A DNA stretch of 64,000 bases from Bidens hawaiensis (GCA_021521415.1 JAIQDT010002840.1:1-64000), one strand, 5' to 3'. Shown: positions 34,842-48,452, numbered from the stretch's first letter. Translations and numbers: made by a program. Notes: a model not told the origin generated them from the sequence alone.

Positions 34842-35841
34842 ACAGTGAGTTAATAACTAGCTACCCGTTAGTTTAAGCGTTGTGAATTAGCTATGTTTAT
34901 TAGAAAAATAATTGGTTATTAGTGGGGTGGACTGCACCTTTTGAATCTTCAAAAAAAAAAAAAAAAAAGGATGGCGCCATTATGTGGGTTGTGCCGAACC
35001 CTATAATGCTAACCTTTCTTTTGACGACATGGTGTGGATGGAGTTATCCATGACCACATGGTATGATGGTGCCTCCACAACACATAGCCTAACAAATACT
35101 ATGTATAGTGTATTATGCAAACATCCTAGTTTTATTTGAAATTGATTGAACTCTTTTTCAAATAAATGGTTGGGGAGTGTTTAATTAGAACCAATAAATA
35201 TATTGCGAATTATGGAAATCGTATAATTTGCTTGTACATCTTGCTATTAAGTATTATAAAGAAGACGGTAAAATAACCATCCATCCTGTAACTCATCAAA
35301 TCGTTATTGAAGAACCTACAAATGATTTATATTGTTTTCAACAATAAACTATTTTTTTTGAAAAGAATACGCCTCGGTTATGACATGGGGTAATTTTTTT
35401 TTCAAGGAATGGTTTGGATGGCGTCATCTTTCTTCTTATTTTTACCCTTTCTTTTTCTATTTTCATTTAAAAATTTAATTTAGTTTCTTCTTAGTAATGC
35501 TTACTATCTACAAACAAAAACAATAAAACACTAAATATATTGTAGGAGCTGAAATGTCCTATAAAGGATTATAAAAATGAGATTAATGATAAGAATTTGA
35601 ACATTTAGATGGTTGAAATCAAGTTGATAGAGGGGTATTCTAGGTAACACCCCCCCTCCCTCTCTCTCAAGAAAAAAAGAAAAAGAAAAAAAAAAGAAAA
35701 ACCTAACCTTACACCCTATAAAGGATCAAGCTTATCAAGGATCAAGCTTATCATTAGCACCAAGTTGACCATTCAACCAAATGTTATAAGACTATATGTT
35801 GTGGTTAAAGCCTCTCCTATGATTCATCATTTAATATTGCT
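34842..35841. other. Intergenic, no gene seen
   Basis: There is a poly-A run at about 34952-34970 and a C-rich then CT-rich tract at about 35650-35668. On the minus strand that tract reads as a purine run just downstream of the copia third ORF and could be its polypurine tract. A duplicated AAGGATCAAGCTTATC lies at about 35721-35752. Confidence 0.4.
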
Positions 35842-36681
35842 TTACATGGCGTTGACTGTACACTTGATAACGCCTCTGCTGAAACCACCTGAGCCTAAGT
35901 GAGCGGGAGCTGTAACGATTTTTTTGCTTTTTTGCTTTTTTGCTTTTTTGCTTTTTTGCTGAAACCACTTGATAAGGCCTCTGCTCAAATCGATTAGACT
36001 TTCAAAGTATTGCATTCCAAACTGGCTCTTCACATCAATCTTTCGGATCTTCTTCACATAAGCAATACTGATGCACTTTCCTAAAGCAGTATCTTTCTTT
36101 GTCTTCTTGTAATAATAGACTGTTATGAGACATTGCTTTCCAGGTTCAACATGATGATCTTTGAACCATTCATTCTTTTGCTTGCTAGTCACGTCATCTT
36201 CAATTGGCTTACCAAATTCATCAAATTCATGACTTATCATTTGAATCTTTTCATCAAAATCTTCACTGGATTCACCGAATTTCCGATTATCTAGTGTAAC
36301 ATATCTAACAGGTTCTTTTTCCAACACCTCTTCCAAAACATAATCTTCAGACGACATGAACTCCTGTTTATCATCACAAACTCCACCCATTTTTCGTTCA
36401 AAGTCCAAATTAAATTCATCCTCAGTAACATCCAACATCTTCGCTAAATCAGCTATAGTCATGACAATCTCACCTTCTTCAGCATCATAGACTGCACCTT
36501 TCATCTGAAACATCATAGTTGCAATCGGATCAATGTCATAGACCTCTTTATCTTCAACCATCTTTTCACCGGTACTATCATGTTGTGTATGATCAACATA
36601 CTTTTGACTTTCTCGAACATTGTCACCACGAGTCTTGCTGCTTTTGGAACTTATCAACAAACCAATTCCACCTCCAGCGTT

Positions 36682-36712
<31 letters not shown>

Positions 36713-38712
36713 CCAGCAGATAAATTGAGTTTTCCTTCATCTTCATTATCATCGTTCAATAATTGGTTCATTCACAATCAATGACACCACCTCCAAAGGT
36801 TCATCAACCTTTAGTTTATAAACAACCAAATCCAACACTGGTTGTCGAAGATGATCCAACATTCTGCTCAGTACCAAAATCTTCAGACACAATGATTGGT
36901 TCTTCATCCACCTTACTATTACCCTTTAGATCGACATTCTCTTTATTATATATCATTCTGAACTCACATTCCTCCAACCCAACATCTCCTCCATATACTG
37001 TTTCAAACACATTATCATCTGCCTTCTCTACATCTGATAACAATCATATACCCAACTTTTCTTCAATAATCACAAAATATTTCATGTGCTGGTTCAGTAA
37101 ATCAGCTTACAAGGAACATTTTCTTTCACTATTCACCAATATCTTGCTTTAATTTCCACATTCTCCTGCCTCAATCTACCATTTTCTTCAGATAAGCTCT
37201 CAATACGAACATCTTGTTCTTCCACACGACCCTTTAACACATTAAATTCTTGTCTGGAAGGTCCATCCAAGAATATAATCGCATCGTCAAACTCAGGAAA
37301 ACTACCAAACGATTGGCCTTGAGAAGAAAACTTAGGAGTAACTTTTGGTGTAGGCTTCTTTGTTGTTTTTTTTCAGTGATAGTATTGCTGTAACTTCAGG
37401 TGTCTTCAATATGTTGTCATTCCGACTTAGATCTACAGCTGGTTCCATATCAATATCCATTTCTGGAACAAACTTACCAACCACTACTATATCACCAGCC
37501 TCCCCATCAGGGTTTGATTCTTCACCAATCAGTCTTAATGATGGTTTTGCCATGTGTTTATTTCCCCTTCTCTTCTTCTTCTTCTCTTTAACAACCTCAG
37601 GAACAACTGTTTTATCTGTTTCCTTTTATGTTTTTCTTTTCTTTCGTTGTTTTCTCAAATCGGCCATAGCTCGGGGATCAGCAAACACACTTTTCTTCAA
37701 CTCTGTATCCGACTAGGTTTCCTCATCATCTTTACCTGATGTAGCAGAGTACACAGGTTGTTCAACAACTAGAGTTACTGTCGGAGTAACCTCTTCAACT
37801 TTTAAAGCTTTCTTTCTTTTTCGTTTTCCCTTCTGTGAATCAGCTACAATATCATCTTCAGTTTTAACAAACCATCTGCTCCCACCAACGGCTTTGAATT
37901 TATCCATGACTTTTTTTCATTCTCACGATCTGAGTCGCTATTATCGTGCCTCCAGTTATTCTCCTCCGGTGCAAGTGTGCAACATAATCAACACTCTTCA
38001 GATGTCCAAAAAGACCACGGAACTTGGGAATCTCATCTACTTCTTTATTCTTGTATGATGCCAGTTTCGCGTAATTATTCCCAGCCATATGTGATAAATG
38101 AATTGTCTCACAAGTCTTTACAACTCTTGGAAATTGATCTTCCACAATCAACTGTATAAATCGAGGATACATAAACCATTTATCCTTTCCAAAATAGTGC
38201 TTCATGTTCTCGAATATCACATTTGAAAAATTATACTTCAGGTTCAAGCACAACGCTGCAATGATGCACATTTGATAGTCCAGAATTTTCTCATAACCTC
38301 CCTTACTATGACCCAAGCATTGCACTAATGCATTAGAAATTTATACGGTCTTGACAAACCCGTCTTTGGATAAGGTCCTCGGTTAATATCATTTTGAAAT
38401 CCCATTCTGATCAGACATCCCTTAACCAAACGTTCGTCCAATGTATCTGGATCAGTCTAATGATACTCTCTGACACAACAATTTCTTTTCCTTGCACTTT
38501 GGATTTACTTTTTGATCCACAATTTGTAGCATTCTTCCAGAATCAGCTACAATATTTCGATAAGGCTCACAACGAATAGTAATAGCCTTATAGATCATTG
38601 ATCGTAATAAAAACAGAATGATTGTCTTGAAGTGATGAACTTTCTTATTTTCCAATTCCAAATATGCATAGATATTATGCATAGGATCAGTATCTTTCTC
38701 TTTACGAGCCAT
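35842..38712 (-). pseudogene. Extra (third) ORF of the SIRE-type Ty1/copia element, broken
   Basis: Downstream of RNase H on the element strand, minus-strand frames run 38712-38452 (MARKEKDTDPMHNIYAYLELENKK...), 38325-37900 (YEKILDYQMCIIAALCLNLKYNFSNVIFENM ... KDKWFMYPRFIQLIV), 37907-37713, 37553-37332, 37043-36816 and 36771-35842. The last has a run of Asp, then DEFDEFGKPIEDD and a Lys-rich tail encoded by an 8-bp TTTTTTGC repeat. I recognise the IIAAL...F..MYPRF region as the extra ORF carried by many Asteraceae SIRE-type elements; similarity is from memory. Its role is unknown, and envelope-like function has been suggested for this position in SIRE elements. Many stops separate the parts. 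Confidence 0.65.
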
Positions 38713-39573
38713 CTGCATCAACAAATCAATAAACATAGTTAGTTTTTGAATGATCAAACTTTTAAAACCGCGGATAAGTTTTTCAAATTGTATAAGTCAT
38801 TTTTACGGATAAGTTCTTAAACGGATATGACAGTGTAACCTTATATGCATTATACCACATATAAGTATTAAAGACGTATAAGTACTTTTAGTGTATAAGG
38901 CATTCTCCTTATATCATACCCAACCCGTATAAGTGCTTACCCAATGGATATGATAGTATAAACGTATAAGACCAAAACAACGGATATGTCATTGTAAGCG
39001 GATATGACAAAATAAACGTATAAGCTGATATGAACGTATAAGTGTAATAAAACGAACATGACACATTTGGCAGATAAGATCAATTGTACGTATAACATAT
39101 ATCACGTATAAGTCAAATTTGACTTATCCGTCGTATATATAAATAACATGTATCCATATAAGTGAATACCTACGGCGTATATGTTACTAAGCTTGTACCC
39201 GTATATGTCCAAAAGACATATCCGACGTATAAGTCCTATACGCAAATTGAAACATTAATTAACAAATTACTAAAAATGAACCAACAATTCATCAATTCAC
39301 TGACTCTAACAAGTTTCTTTATCACTTAATAATCTATCCGATTTATCAACTTCAACTTTATTTCAGTTTTATGTATAAACACAGATTTGCTTCAGATCTA
39401 GAAATGATCAGTGATAGAAATCCCATTCAGAACATATAACATGTGATTCTCAGTCCTCGATTAAGATCAGATGATTATGAGTCCAACACCAATTGTATCA
39501 AGATATATTTGAATCTGATTTCATTGAGAAAAACCCTGTGAAATTCATAAAGAAAGATTTAACAAAATAATAC
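38713..39573 (-). other. Intron-like spacer before the third ORF, rich in CGTATAAG/GGATATG words
   Basis: On the minus strand a GATGCAG acceptor-like sequence lies directly before the ATG at 38712, and AAAGGTATTATTTT near 39573 could be a donor. If used, an 861-base intron would precede the third ORF. The interval contains about 18 occurrences of CGTATAAG, GGATATG and their complements in its first 470 bases. Splicing is an inference. Confidence 0.35.
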
Positions 39574-41431
39574 CTTTTACGATTATAATAGTGTGTGAAT
39601 CACTAGGATAATAAACGTATATGCTTATACGAAAATGAATCTAGGCTCAATAGAGAGTATTATGAATGGATATGAAAAACACACGGACGTAATGGATAAA
39701 ACTTATAAGTAACTAGTATATATATACTAATCACTTATCCGCCGTTCATGTCATAGCAAGACATATACGCCGTATATGTGTTAAACATATACGCCGTATA
39801 TGTAATAAACACATATACGCTATATATGTTTAATACATATCCGCCGGATATGTTAGTTAACATATAAACCATTATATTCACACTTTTGAGTTCGGTCAAG
39901 TCCAATTTAATGACCTTGATTGAACAAAATGACTGAAATCTCCCTTTGAAACTTTTTTGAAAAGATCAAGTCCAAATTAATGACCTTGATTGACGTTTTA
40001 GCCCTTTGTAAATGAATTCAAAACATCAACTCAATTTGAAATTCTCAACAGGTCTTCCCAAAAGATAGTAAACCATTCATCTAGATTCGAAAATAACTTA
40101 GAAATGTAAAATCATTTTGGTTTAATGAAAAATAACAACAGGAATTTCATAACATATTTTTGTGAGTTTGAGCACGGAATCATATTAATCAAATTTCCCT
40201 TCTATCACAGTTTTATATTTTAGCATTATTATGACAGGCGTTAAGTCAGTCATTGGTACTGTTATCCACTTAAACTTTAACAACGAATTTTTTTAGAAAT
40301 TTCAGTGATATGATTAAGGTTCAATTAAGCACACAATATCAGGAAATGATCAGTCTTTTTATCTTGATTCAGGCTTACTTCGATTTATACCATGTCACCC
40401 CAACTTGACTTAAACCTTAGAACCAGCAGATCAAAACATTTTAATTTTTTAACAACCTTCACAACAAGATATACCCCCCTTATCAAGAAATACCCCAAAT
40501 TTCTTTTACCATGAATGGGTATGCACGATTTCATCTGTATGGCTTACCTGCATTGTATCCCTTGGGGTCCGTTTCTTACTGGTATTATGACGCGCGCAAG
40601 GGAGGAACAATGTATGTCTAACATCATGGTTGATCAAGTCAGTAATGAATGTGTACAGAGTACAACAGTGACCAAGTTTAATGACTTGGATTCGCTTATA
40701 AAGCAATTTAATATTCACATTTGTGAATACCCAGATAATAACCTGCATAAAGACTTAATGGTATCCATAAATTTGAAGCATCCCATCAATACAGGATTCA
40801 AGGCCATAAAACCATATACCATTGATGACCCAATCATTAGTTTAAACATTTAAATGATATTAATTTTAGTGATCATGCTAAAACGTAAGGCTTGAGTATG
40901 ATAGACTATTACATTTCTAACTTCATTACCAAGATTTTTGTTAGAGAACTAACCCCCCTTTCAACTTGGCTAGGTAAGTTTATCTCACTTACTATTCCCT
41001 GTTTGTTTTAAATCCTACCAATGCACTAATACATTTAAGCATACAACCTTTTAAGCCTATTTTTTTTTACTGGATTTGGGACTAGATGATCAGTGTATTA
41101 TCATTTTTCTTTTTTTGCTTCAAAAACTCTTTTCGAGGATTCATTTTAGCATGTTTTTGTCTTTTTCAAATATTTGAATGTTTTTGAATTTTTTAGAAAT
41201 ATCTCCCCCCTAAAATCAAAAACCAATTTGAAAAACATATGTACAAAAACAAACTTGACTCTGATGAATGTTTACTCAAGATCGGAATTCATAACCTCGG
41301 GATCAATCTCCCTCCCACCTCCCAGTGTCTTAATACCATTAAGCTTTAGTAAATACAAAAATATGTTTTTCCCAAAAGCTTTAGTAAAATATTTGCTTTT
41401 TGCTCGTCGGTGTGAATTTTATCTATCGTTA
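39574..41431 (-). other. Spacer between RNase H and the third ORF of the copia element
   Basis: AT-rich sequence without a supported frame. It has palindromic ATATACGCCGTATAT words at about 39758-39855 and two near copies of TCAAGTCCAATTTAATGACC at about 39896 and 39964. The plus-strand frames 40515-40853 and 41174-41461 are antisense to the element and have no recognisable content. Confidence 0.45.
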
Positions 41432-41920
41432 TCAACTTCTTTTCGTAGCAATCACGAATGAAGTGATACCGTATTTCAATGTGTTTAGTTTTAGAATGAT
41501 ATACCGGGTTTTTTTGTTATGGAAATAGCTACAGAATTTTCTACAAAAAGGAGTGGTCAGAAAATGCAAACTGTAGTTGCGCATCTGATGTTGAATCCAA
41601 AGAACCTGAGAACAACAACTAGAGGCTGCTAAATACTCAGCTTCACAAGTCGACAGAGAGACGGTTGTTTGCTTCTTACATTGCCACGTGACCAACCTAC
41701 TGCCGAAGAATTGACATCCAACAGTTGTAAACTTCGTATTCAGCTTACAGCTTCCATAATCAGAATCCGAATAAGCTCTCACCACAAACTCATCATCTTT
41801 AGGATACCATAGACCGATTCCAGGACATCCTTTAAGATACCTCAGTATCCTCTTCATTATCATGAGGTGCGAGACTTTAGGATTGGATTGATATCGAGCA
41901 CACAAACACGTTAGGTACAT
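41432..41920 (-). pseudogene. Ty1/copia RNase H (end of pol)
   Basis: The minus-strand frame reads RILRYLKGCPGIGLWYPKDDEF, VRAYSDSDYGSCKLNTKFTT, GSRLVTWQCKKQTTVSLSTCEAEYLAASSCCSQVLWIQHQM. These are the standard copia RNase H blocks, with the DSDY and CEAEY acidic residues kept. In its C-terminal part the frame leaves the family pattern (LNTLKYGITSFVIATKRS), suggesting a shift near 41500. RNase H degrades the template RNA during reverse transcription. Confidence 0.9.
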
Positions 41921-41980
41921 AATATCTGATCAAGAAGCGGTTAAGTGCAATAGAGATCCAATCATGTAACCGTAAAGCGT

Positions 41981-42562
41981 TTAATCAACCTTCTCCCTGG
42001 TGGGATCAGGACCAATTTTATGATTAAATGGTAGAGGAGTGCTAATTGCCGTTGAATCAGCCATGTTGAATTTCACTAGGATGTTATTGACGTACTTTGT
42101 TTGGTGAATAAAGATACCATCAGATAACTGTTCCACTTGAAAACCTAAGAAAAACTTCATATCCCCCATTGCACTCATCTCGAACTTGGACTTCATAACC
42201 TCCTCAAACTCTTTGCACATATTGTCATTGGTTGACCCAAAAATGATATCATCCACATAAACTTGAACATTCAATAAATGCCCATGCACCATCTTGGTAC
42301 ACAGTGTACAATCAATGGTTCCTCGAATAAAATGATTATCCAATAGATCTTGAGATAAAGTTTCATACCAAGCTTTCGGGGCTTGATTCAATTCTCCAAT
42401 TACTTCATTAGAACTCGGAGTAGCCACTGATTCAATCACATCATCATGAGATTCTCCATCATCATCAAAAGGAGTAGATGGAACATCAATAAGATCAGGA
42501 TCATCATGAGTTACCTTATTGTAAATCGAGGAATTATCAGTTGAGTAGATTCTTGAGAGCAA
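41981..42562 (-). pseudogene. Ty1/copia reverse transcriptase (fragment)
   Basis: The frame starts with a linker (STPFDDDGESHDDVIESV...) and contains QAPKAWYETLSQDLLDNHFIRGTIDCTL, the catalytic VYVDDIIFGSTN, KEFEEVMKSKFEMSAMGDMKFFLGFQVEQ and IFIHQTKYVNNIL. The region that should lie between the linker and QAPKAWYE, namely the first half of RT with its palm-domain start, is missing. The copy is therefore internally deleted by several hundred bases. The family is the copia RVT_2 type. Confidence 0.9.
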
Positions 42563-42639
42563 TCATCATTCAAATATTGTTGAAACAACAACGAAGCAGC
42601 TTCATCGGATAAATCTTTTTCATGTAAAGTGAAGCTCTT

Positions 42640-43511
42640 CTAAATATTATCATAATCAAACAGCCATGCATCTCCCGGTTTTTGAGTAAGCACATTGTAT
42701 CTTTGACAATCAACATGTTGTACTTGCACGATTCGGTTGATGCTCGGAAGAAACACTCTTCTTAATGGACTAGCATAACCCATAAAGAGTCCTACTATCG
42801 ATTTTGCACCAAATTTACCATCAGGATCCAGAACCGTACATTGTGACCCAAAAGGTTCGAGCCACTTCATATTTGGCTTTCTTCGGGGTAAGAGTTCAAA
42901 GCATGTTTTCCCAAACTTCTTAACAGTGAGAACACGGTTCGGTGTATAACTTGAAGAATCCACAGCCTCCGTCCAAAAATTAATAGGCAGTTTAGAGTCA
43001 GCTAACACGGCCCTTGCAGTCTCGATAAGAGTTGTGGAGTGTAAGGTGCGCTAAATTAATGAAGAATACCATGTTCGTTGCACTACTCCAACATCTTGTT
43101 ATTCTTGAACTCGGATCCATTGTCAATTCAGATTCTTCGAATTGGCAATTGTTACAAATTCTCCAACTTCTTGAACAGAATCATCAGATTTTCAAACGTT
43201 TCATCTTTGGATTCTAAAAACATCACCCTTGCGAATGTTAAATAATCATCGGTGACCACAAAGTAATAAAGTTCGTCAGTGATACTTTTGACATTCATAG
43301 GTACAAATAAATCCATACAGACTCTCTCGAATGGTAAGTTGATTGAATTCAACACTTTGGCCTGATGAGTCTTCTTTTTCAGTTTACCCATTTTACAACT
43401 CAAGCACTCATCACTCAAATGAAATCCTTTCACATTCACCCCATCAACAAGATGATTACAAACTAGGTAGTTCATCTTTCTCACATGAATGTGACCCATT
43501 CTCTGTGTCAT
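42640..43511 (-). pseudogene. Ty1/copia integrase (broken)
   Basis: The part 43511-43152 has the zinc-region end and core start (HLSDECLSCKMGKLKKKTHQAK; PFERVCMDLFVPMNVKS; YYFVVTDDYLTFARVMFLESKDETFENL). Between it and 43008 are stops and a shift (FKNNKMLEYCNEHGI-like residues can be traced around 43050-43110). The part 43008-42640 gives LADSKLPINFWTEAVDSSSYTPNRVLTVKKFGKTCFELL and GYASPLRRVF, the usual C-terminal region before RT. Integrase inserts the cDNA. This copy cannot produce it intact. Confidence 0.88.
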
Positions 43512-43525
43512 AAGATCGATTCCTT

Positions 43526-43807
43526 CTATGATGCTTTAGAGACAAAACCTTGAACAGTCTTGGTTATCGTGCTAGCAACACTCATGTTGAGAACATACAA
43601 ATCATTCTCTCGAGGTGCTTTCATCAAAACCCATTCTTCCGGTATCTTGTACCCCGGTTTCAAAGTGATACATTCTCTATCAGTGAAATATGTGGAGACC
43701 CCCTTTCCACAAATTTGTGAAATACTCAACAAATTGTTCTCCAATTTTGTGATGTAGTTGACTTTATATAACATTACTGTGCCATTCGACAGTATTCCTT
43801 CACCCAC
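43526..43807 (-). pseudogene. GAG-pre-integrase region of the copia element
   Basis: The 93-codon frame contains VNYITKLENNLLSISQICGKGVSTYFTDRECITLKPGYKIPEEWVLMKAPRENDLYVLNM, the segment that lies between protease and integrase in copia polyproteins. Protease itself should lie just upstream, around 43800-43990. A WIMDSGTSRHMTG-like stretch can be traced there across stops. Confidence 0.85.
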
Positions 43808-43950
43808 TAATTATCCTCCTTGGTTCCCAGCAAATCCGACATAGCCTCCTTAATTGATTTGACATCTTTCAATAAATGAAGAGTACCGGTCATGTGTCTA
43901 GAAGTTCCACTATCCATTATCCAACGTGAATTATCTGATCTTGGAAGCCC

Positions 43951-46790
43951 CTACACATCAAGAAACCATTTAGTGAAACAAGGAAACCCAAGACTTCTTG
44001 GTCTTGGGTTGTTTGAATTTCTCATACAACATTTCCTCACACAATTCATCACATGCACTATCCATTGATGAATTACATGAACTAGCACTAGAAGTATTGG
44101 AAACATCAGAAACTTTACAAACAACATCAGAATCCTTAACAACATCAGACTCTTTACACACTTTAGGCATCAATTTAGGTTTCAAATAATTAATTTTAAC
44201 TTTTGCAACTTAGTTTTGACCTTTAGTGTGTTTCTTGATATAGAACTTGTCCCTTTTCACACACGAACTTTCTCCAATTTCAAACACACTTTTAACCAAA
44301 TTTTCTTCCTTTTTAAGAATTTTGGTTGGAACACATTTTTGTTTAGGTGTTTGACTCACATTTTTCTTATAAACTTTGACCTCTTTCTTGTGAACATGAT
44401 TGTGTTTAAATCGATTAGGAATGCATAAAACACATGCCATATATCATTTCAATTAAAACATCTTCTCCGGTCTACTATAGTTTCAACCAGTGAAACTCGA
44501 TTCTCAACTAGATCACGTTGTTGTTTTTGTTTGACAAAGTCTTCATTACTTTGCTTTCCAAAAACAACATCTTTGTCTGAATCAATCGTTCCTGCCTTAA
44601 CAAACACGATCTTTTTAAAAGGTTTGACTTGTGTCTTGTTATAAAAAGTTGTTTTAGCAAATCTTTTGTTCTCAATTTTAACTTCACAAGTTTTATCTTT
44701 TTCAGATTTATCAGACACAATCTCGATCAACAGCTTTTCAGCAACTTGAACACATAATTCACTCTCACACTTGGAACTATTTACAGATTTTTCAAAATCA
44801 ATATCTATTGAATCAGGCAAGACTGTTTCAGAATCACTCTTTGGAGCTTTAATCTCCAAGTTCAACGCCTTAAGGAAACCTTTCGGTTCTTTTGGAATGT
44901 AAGAATTCCAAATTGGAGGTGGAACAGAATGATATCCTAATCCAGTTTGTTCTTGATCATCACTATTCTTTGTAGGAATTATGTGATCAAAAATATATGA
45001 TGAAGCGGAATAACTCTTTAGCTTTTGACCAACTCTTTCAGTTTCAATCTTTACAGATTGTAACTCTTGCTTAAGAGCGACATTTTCATCAATATGCCTA
45101 TTAATATCAATCTTTTTATCTTCTAGAGTATGTTTCAACATGAGAATGGTTTTCTCAACTTGTTAAAATTTGCTTCCATTAACTTTTCTCACATTTTTGC
45201 AATTTCTCAAAAGCTTCTTTTATTTTATTCATCTTGTTAACAGTGTTATCAAAGTTGCTTTTAAGATTTTTGATTTAAAAATCTTTAATCTCACATTCTT
45301 CACTATCTAAATAACATTTATCACATTATATTGTGGACATACCTGATTTGCTATAAGCGGGTGTTGATCAATCTTTTCAACTCTTTCAAAATTTCCTCTC
45401 TAGAATCCTTTTCTTTAGATTGAATTTGCTCTTGATCCATTTGTTCATCTTCTTCCCCAAAATCAATCTTCCCATGTGGTATTTCTTCTTCGTTGAACCA
45501 ACTTGCAAAACTTTCTATAATATAAGGTGGAAAATAGATTGAAAATAATAAGAGGGAATAGATCAATCCTTTCATATGTGCATGAATCAACTTCCTCAAT
45601 CTCTTTTTTGATTTCATTAACCACTTGATTTTCCTCAGTAACCTCAGCTACCTCCTCATCTACTTCCTTGAATACCTCTTCAGCTACCTCAGTTACTTTT
45701 CACCTCTTTGAACACTTTTTCAACAACATCTTCAAAGACCTCAACAACATTTGCTTGTTGAACATAGTTGTTCCAGTTGAATCCCTCATCCACTTGAGCA
45801 GCATTATATGTTTTGAAGTTGATGCTTCAACTTCCATTGATTTCTTTCCAGCATTAGACGACTTGTTAGGAAAAATTTGATGGTAAATAGCTTGCTTATT
45901 ATAATCTCTTCTAAACGGATTGACATTACTATCACCAACTTCGTTGTTTGTACACTCCCTTTTGAAATGCCCTTTTTCCTTACATCGAAAGCATCTCACT
46001 TTGGATTTATCAAAACCCAACTTTGAAGATGTACCATCAAGACACTTGCCATGCACCATTTAATGTCTAGCATTTCCATTCCCCATGGTCTATTTGATCA
46101 TAATCCTCTTTTGTCGTGTTGTAATTACCAATTCTTCCAGCAACCAAACCTTCATATGAATCCAAGACAGATCCAAGAAATGCCATATACTCTTTAACAT
46201 TATCAGTAGTTAAACCATTTTATTCTTGAGTTTTACAACAATGTTACAGTGTAGCACATCAGGATTTTGGTTCTTTGGCAGATTGTTCTGTTCAGTAGGC
46301 ATAGTTCCATAATAACTATTAGAATATTGTGGAGTTTGAGTAGTTTGAGATCCTCCCAATAAATTTCTTACAAATGCAGTTCCTTCAGTGAAGAAAGCAG
46401 TTTGAATCTTTGGACTAGAAGTAGGATTGTTATAGTAAAGCCCAATATCTTGTACATCTGCCGAACTTTTCATCTTATGTTTCTTCCTCAACTCTAATTC
46501 TTGTACCTCAAGCTTCTAAATGAATCTAGGGAGAGCGAGACGTGCATAAGCAACGGGATTTGATTGTTGAATCATGATGAATGTCTCTCATTTTTCAGGT
46601 AAAGCATCAACTAATTTATCAATGTATTCATAATCAGGTTTATTAATCCCCAACCTTTTCATCTCATTAACCAGATGACAGTATCTTTCAGTCAGCTTAG
46701 CGAATGTTTCACCTTTAACCAAAGTAAAGATATCAAATTCTTTTTACAACAATGCCATCTTGGACATTGATGTGTGTATAACGATGCTCT
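43951..46790 (-). pseudogene. Ty1/copia (SIRE-type) gag, main part, broken
   Basis: From right to left: a Gag segment at about 46780-46500 (ETFAKLTERYCHLVNEMKRLGI, then DKLVDALPEK followed by a stop), 46491-46210 (Gln/Asn-rich), and 46059-45700 with the zinc knuckle CFRCKEKGHFKREC (about 45951-45993). An acidic region follows at 45617-45351, then a coiled-coil and charged region at 45141-44449 with the SYSASSYIFDHIIP block typical of SIRE-type Gag. Last come Lys-rich pieces at 44440-43951. Gag forms the particle. The long C-terminal extension after the knuckle is usual for SIRE/Maximus elements. Numerous stops show decay. Confidence 0.85.
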
Positions 46791-48447
46791 CACAACTAAG
46801 CTTTAAACTTATTAAACAAAATTCCTAAAGAAGCCATACAAAACCGGCAAGTGTACCGATCACTAATAGTATAGCACTAAGGAAGTCTGAGTGTCGAACA
46901 CAAGGACACGTGAAAACGTACTTCATACTTAACTCTATATAGGACCCACCTAAGAATAATATATTTTTTAATGATTTTTATATTATTAAATACTTAACCT
47001 AACTTACTTTAACTTAAAAGACTTAAATTAAGAAAACTAGGCGAAACTTTGAAAATACGATTTATCAATGGGAAAAACGTCTACCTAGGTAAGAATCCTA
47101 TTGAAGGTATAGTAAGCTATTGGATTGTAGAATCTCACGACACCGGTTCCTAAGGATGACACAACTAAGGTTCACTCAGGAAGCTAGATTACCTCTCGGT
47201 CTCACTAACAAACCCTAACCTACACTTAGTTGATTTTAAGAACAAACCGGGTGACGAATTGTTAACGTGCTCTAATGCCGACTCTCCTCTCGGTCTCACC
47301 GACATACTACCCTAATGGAGATGAATACTACGCAACCAAGGATAGAGGAACAATTTATTTCAACTTAAACTAGGTCAACTAATCGCTCACAAACCCAAAC
47401 CCGACAAGAACCGAACCCGCTCTCGCGCGATCCTAATCCTAACAAGTAAAAGCTATGAGACGAGTTTACTTCCTATCACCTCTTGGTCTCTAAGAAGGTG
47501 TCTACCCGCTGATTATATTCAATTAATACACTCACTTAAACCCTACGGTTGTACTTCCCGCAAATAAACCCTAAACACCAAGTAAAGAGTTCTAACAAGC
47601 AACAATCAATCAAAACTCATTCAATTAATCAAAGCAAGAGGCAAATGAGTGTAATTAACAAATTCACAGCCACTAAACACAACCTAATTCAATGTTAAAA
47701 CAAACTTTACATTAACAATTCAAGCCATGATCATCAACAATCCGAACTACTTACTAAAACCTAACAATAATCATCTAACCTAGGTAGAACTAACTAGGTT
47801 AGCCTAACATTAAGTTTGGACAGCATCATATATTCAAAGTAAACATCATAAACATCAACATAAACATAAGTAAACTCATTCAATGATCAAAAACAATCAA
47901 ACACAAGTCAAACTTTAAATTACTTGTAAAACAATCCAACAAAAAGATCAAGTTTAACTAGTTAGGGTTCTTGAACAAAAGACAAAGTTTATGAATTAAT
48001 TACTTAGGGTTATATGCTGAATTTATGAGTTTAGATGATGCCTAGCAGCTGCACACAACTCTCCTTGGTGTCCTTCTTCCTCTCCAGCCGTCACAACAAG
48101 CAAACTCAGCAGCCAAACCTTTTTTTTTTCTCCCTTGCAATCTGTCCAAAAATCCCGATCGGCATATGCTATGGAGGAGTTATGCCTTTAGATTGTATTT
48201 TGTATTCTTCTTGTTCAATTTTTTCTCACGTGGTGTTTATTCACAGCCACACAAAACCTATATCAAACCTTTGTCTCCTCAAAAATAAACTCCAACAAGA
48301 CAACCAACCAAAACAACAAACTAATCTTTTTTCCCTTAATTCCGATCGGACCTAGTGTTGGTGTTAGGTTTTTTTGTTTTTTTTAATTAATATAATATGG
48401 CATGTAAGACTTGAACTTGTGGGCTTGGGTCGGGCCTTGACTTGTAG
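46791..48447. repeat. Unclassified repeat inserted in the copia gag (left part)
   Basis: The sequence between the two gag parts begins near 46800 and includes CGGCAAGTGTACCGATCACT and repeated CTCTCGGTCTCACTAAC / CTCTCGGTCTCACCGAC words, in a style seen in plant LTR-element non-coding regions. The plus-strand frame 48035-48355 (MMPSSCTQLSLVSFFLSS...) has a hydrophobic start but no recognisable family. It is interrupted by the solo LTR that follows. Confidence 0.45.
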
Positions 48448-48452
48448 ATTTA

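Noticed and set aside
35650..35840. 3' LTR of the copia element starting TGTTACC after a purine tract
   Set aside because: The minus-strand purine run is suggestive, but the sequence after it does not match the candidate 5' LTR at 51751-52131.
36519..37739. Plus-strand frames with His or Ser/Phe runs (such as the one at 36519-36728)
   Set aside because: They are shadows of the Asp-rich and charged minus-strand third ORF of the copia element.
40515..41461. Plus-strand frames of 112 and 95 codons
   Set aside because: They are antisense to the spacer of the copia element and have no family resemblance.
48035..48355. 106-codon plus-strand frame with hydrophobic start
   Set aside because: It lies in the unclassified repeat inserted in gag, has no clear signal-peptide cleavage site and no recognised domain.
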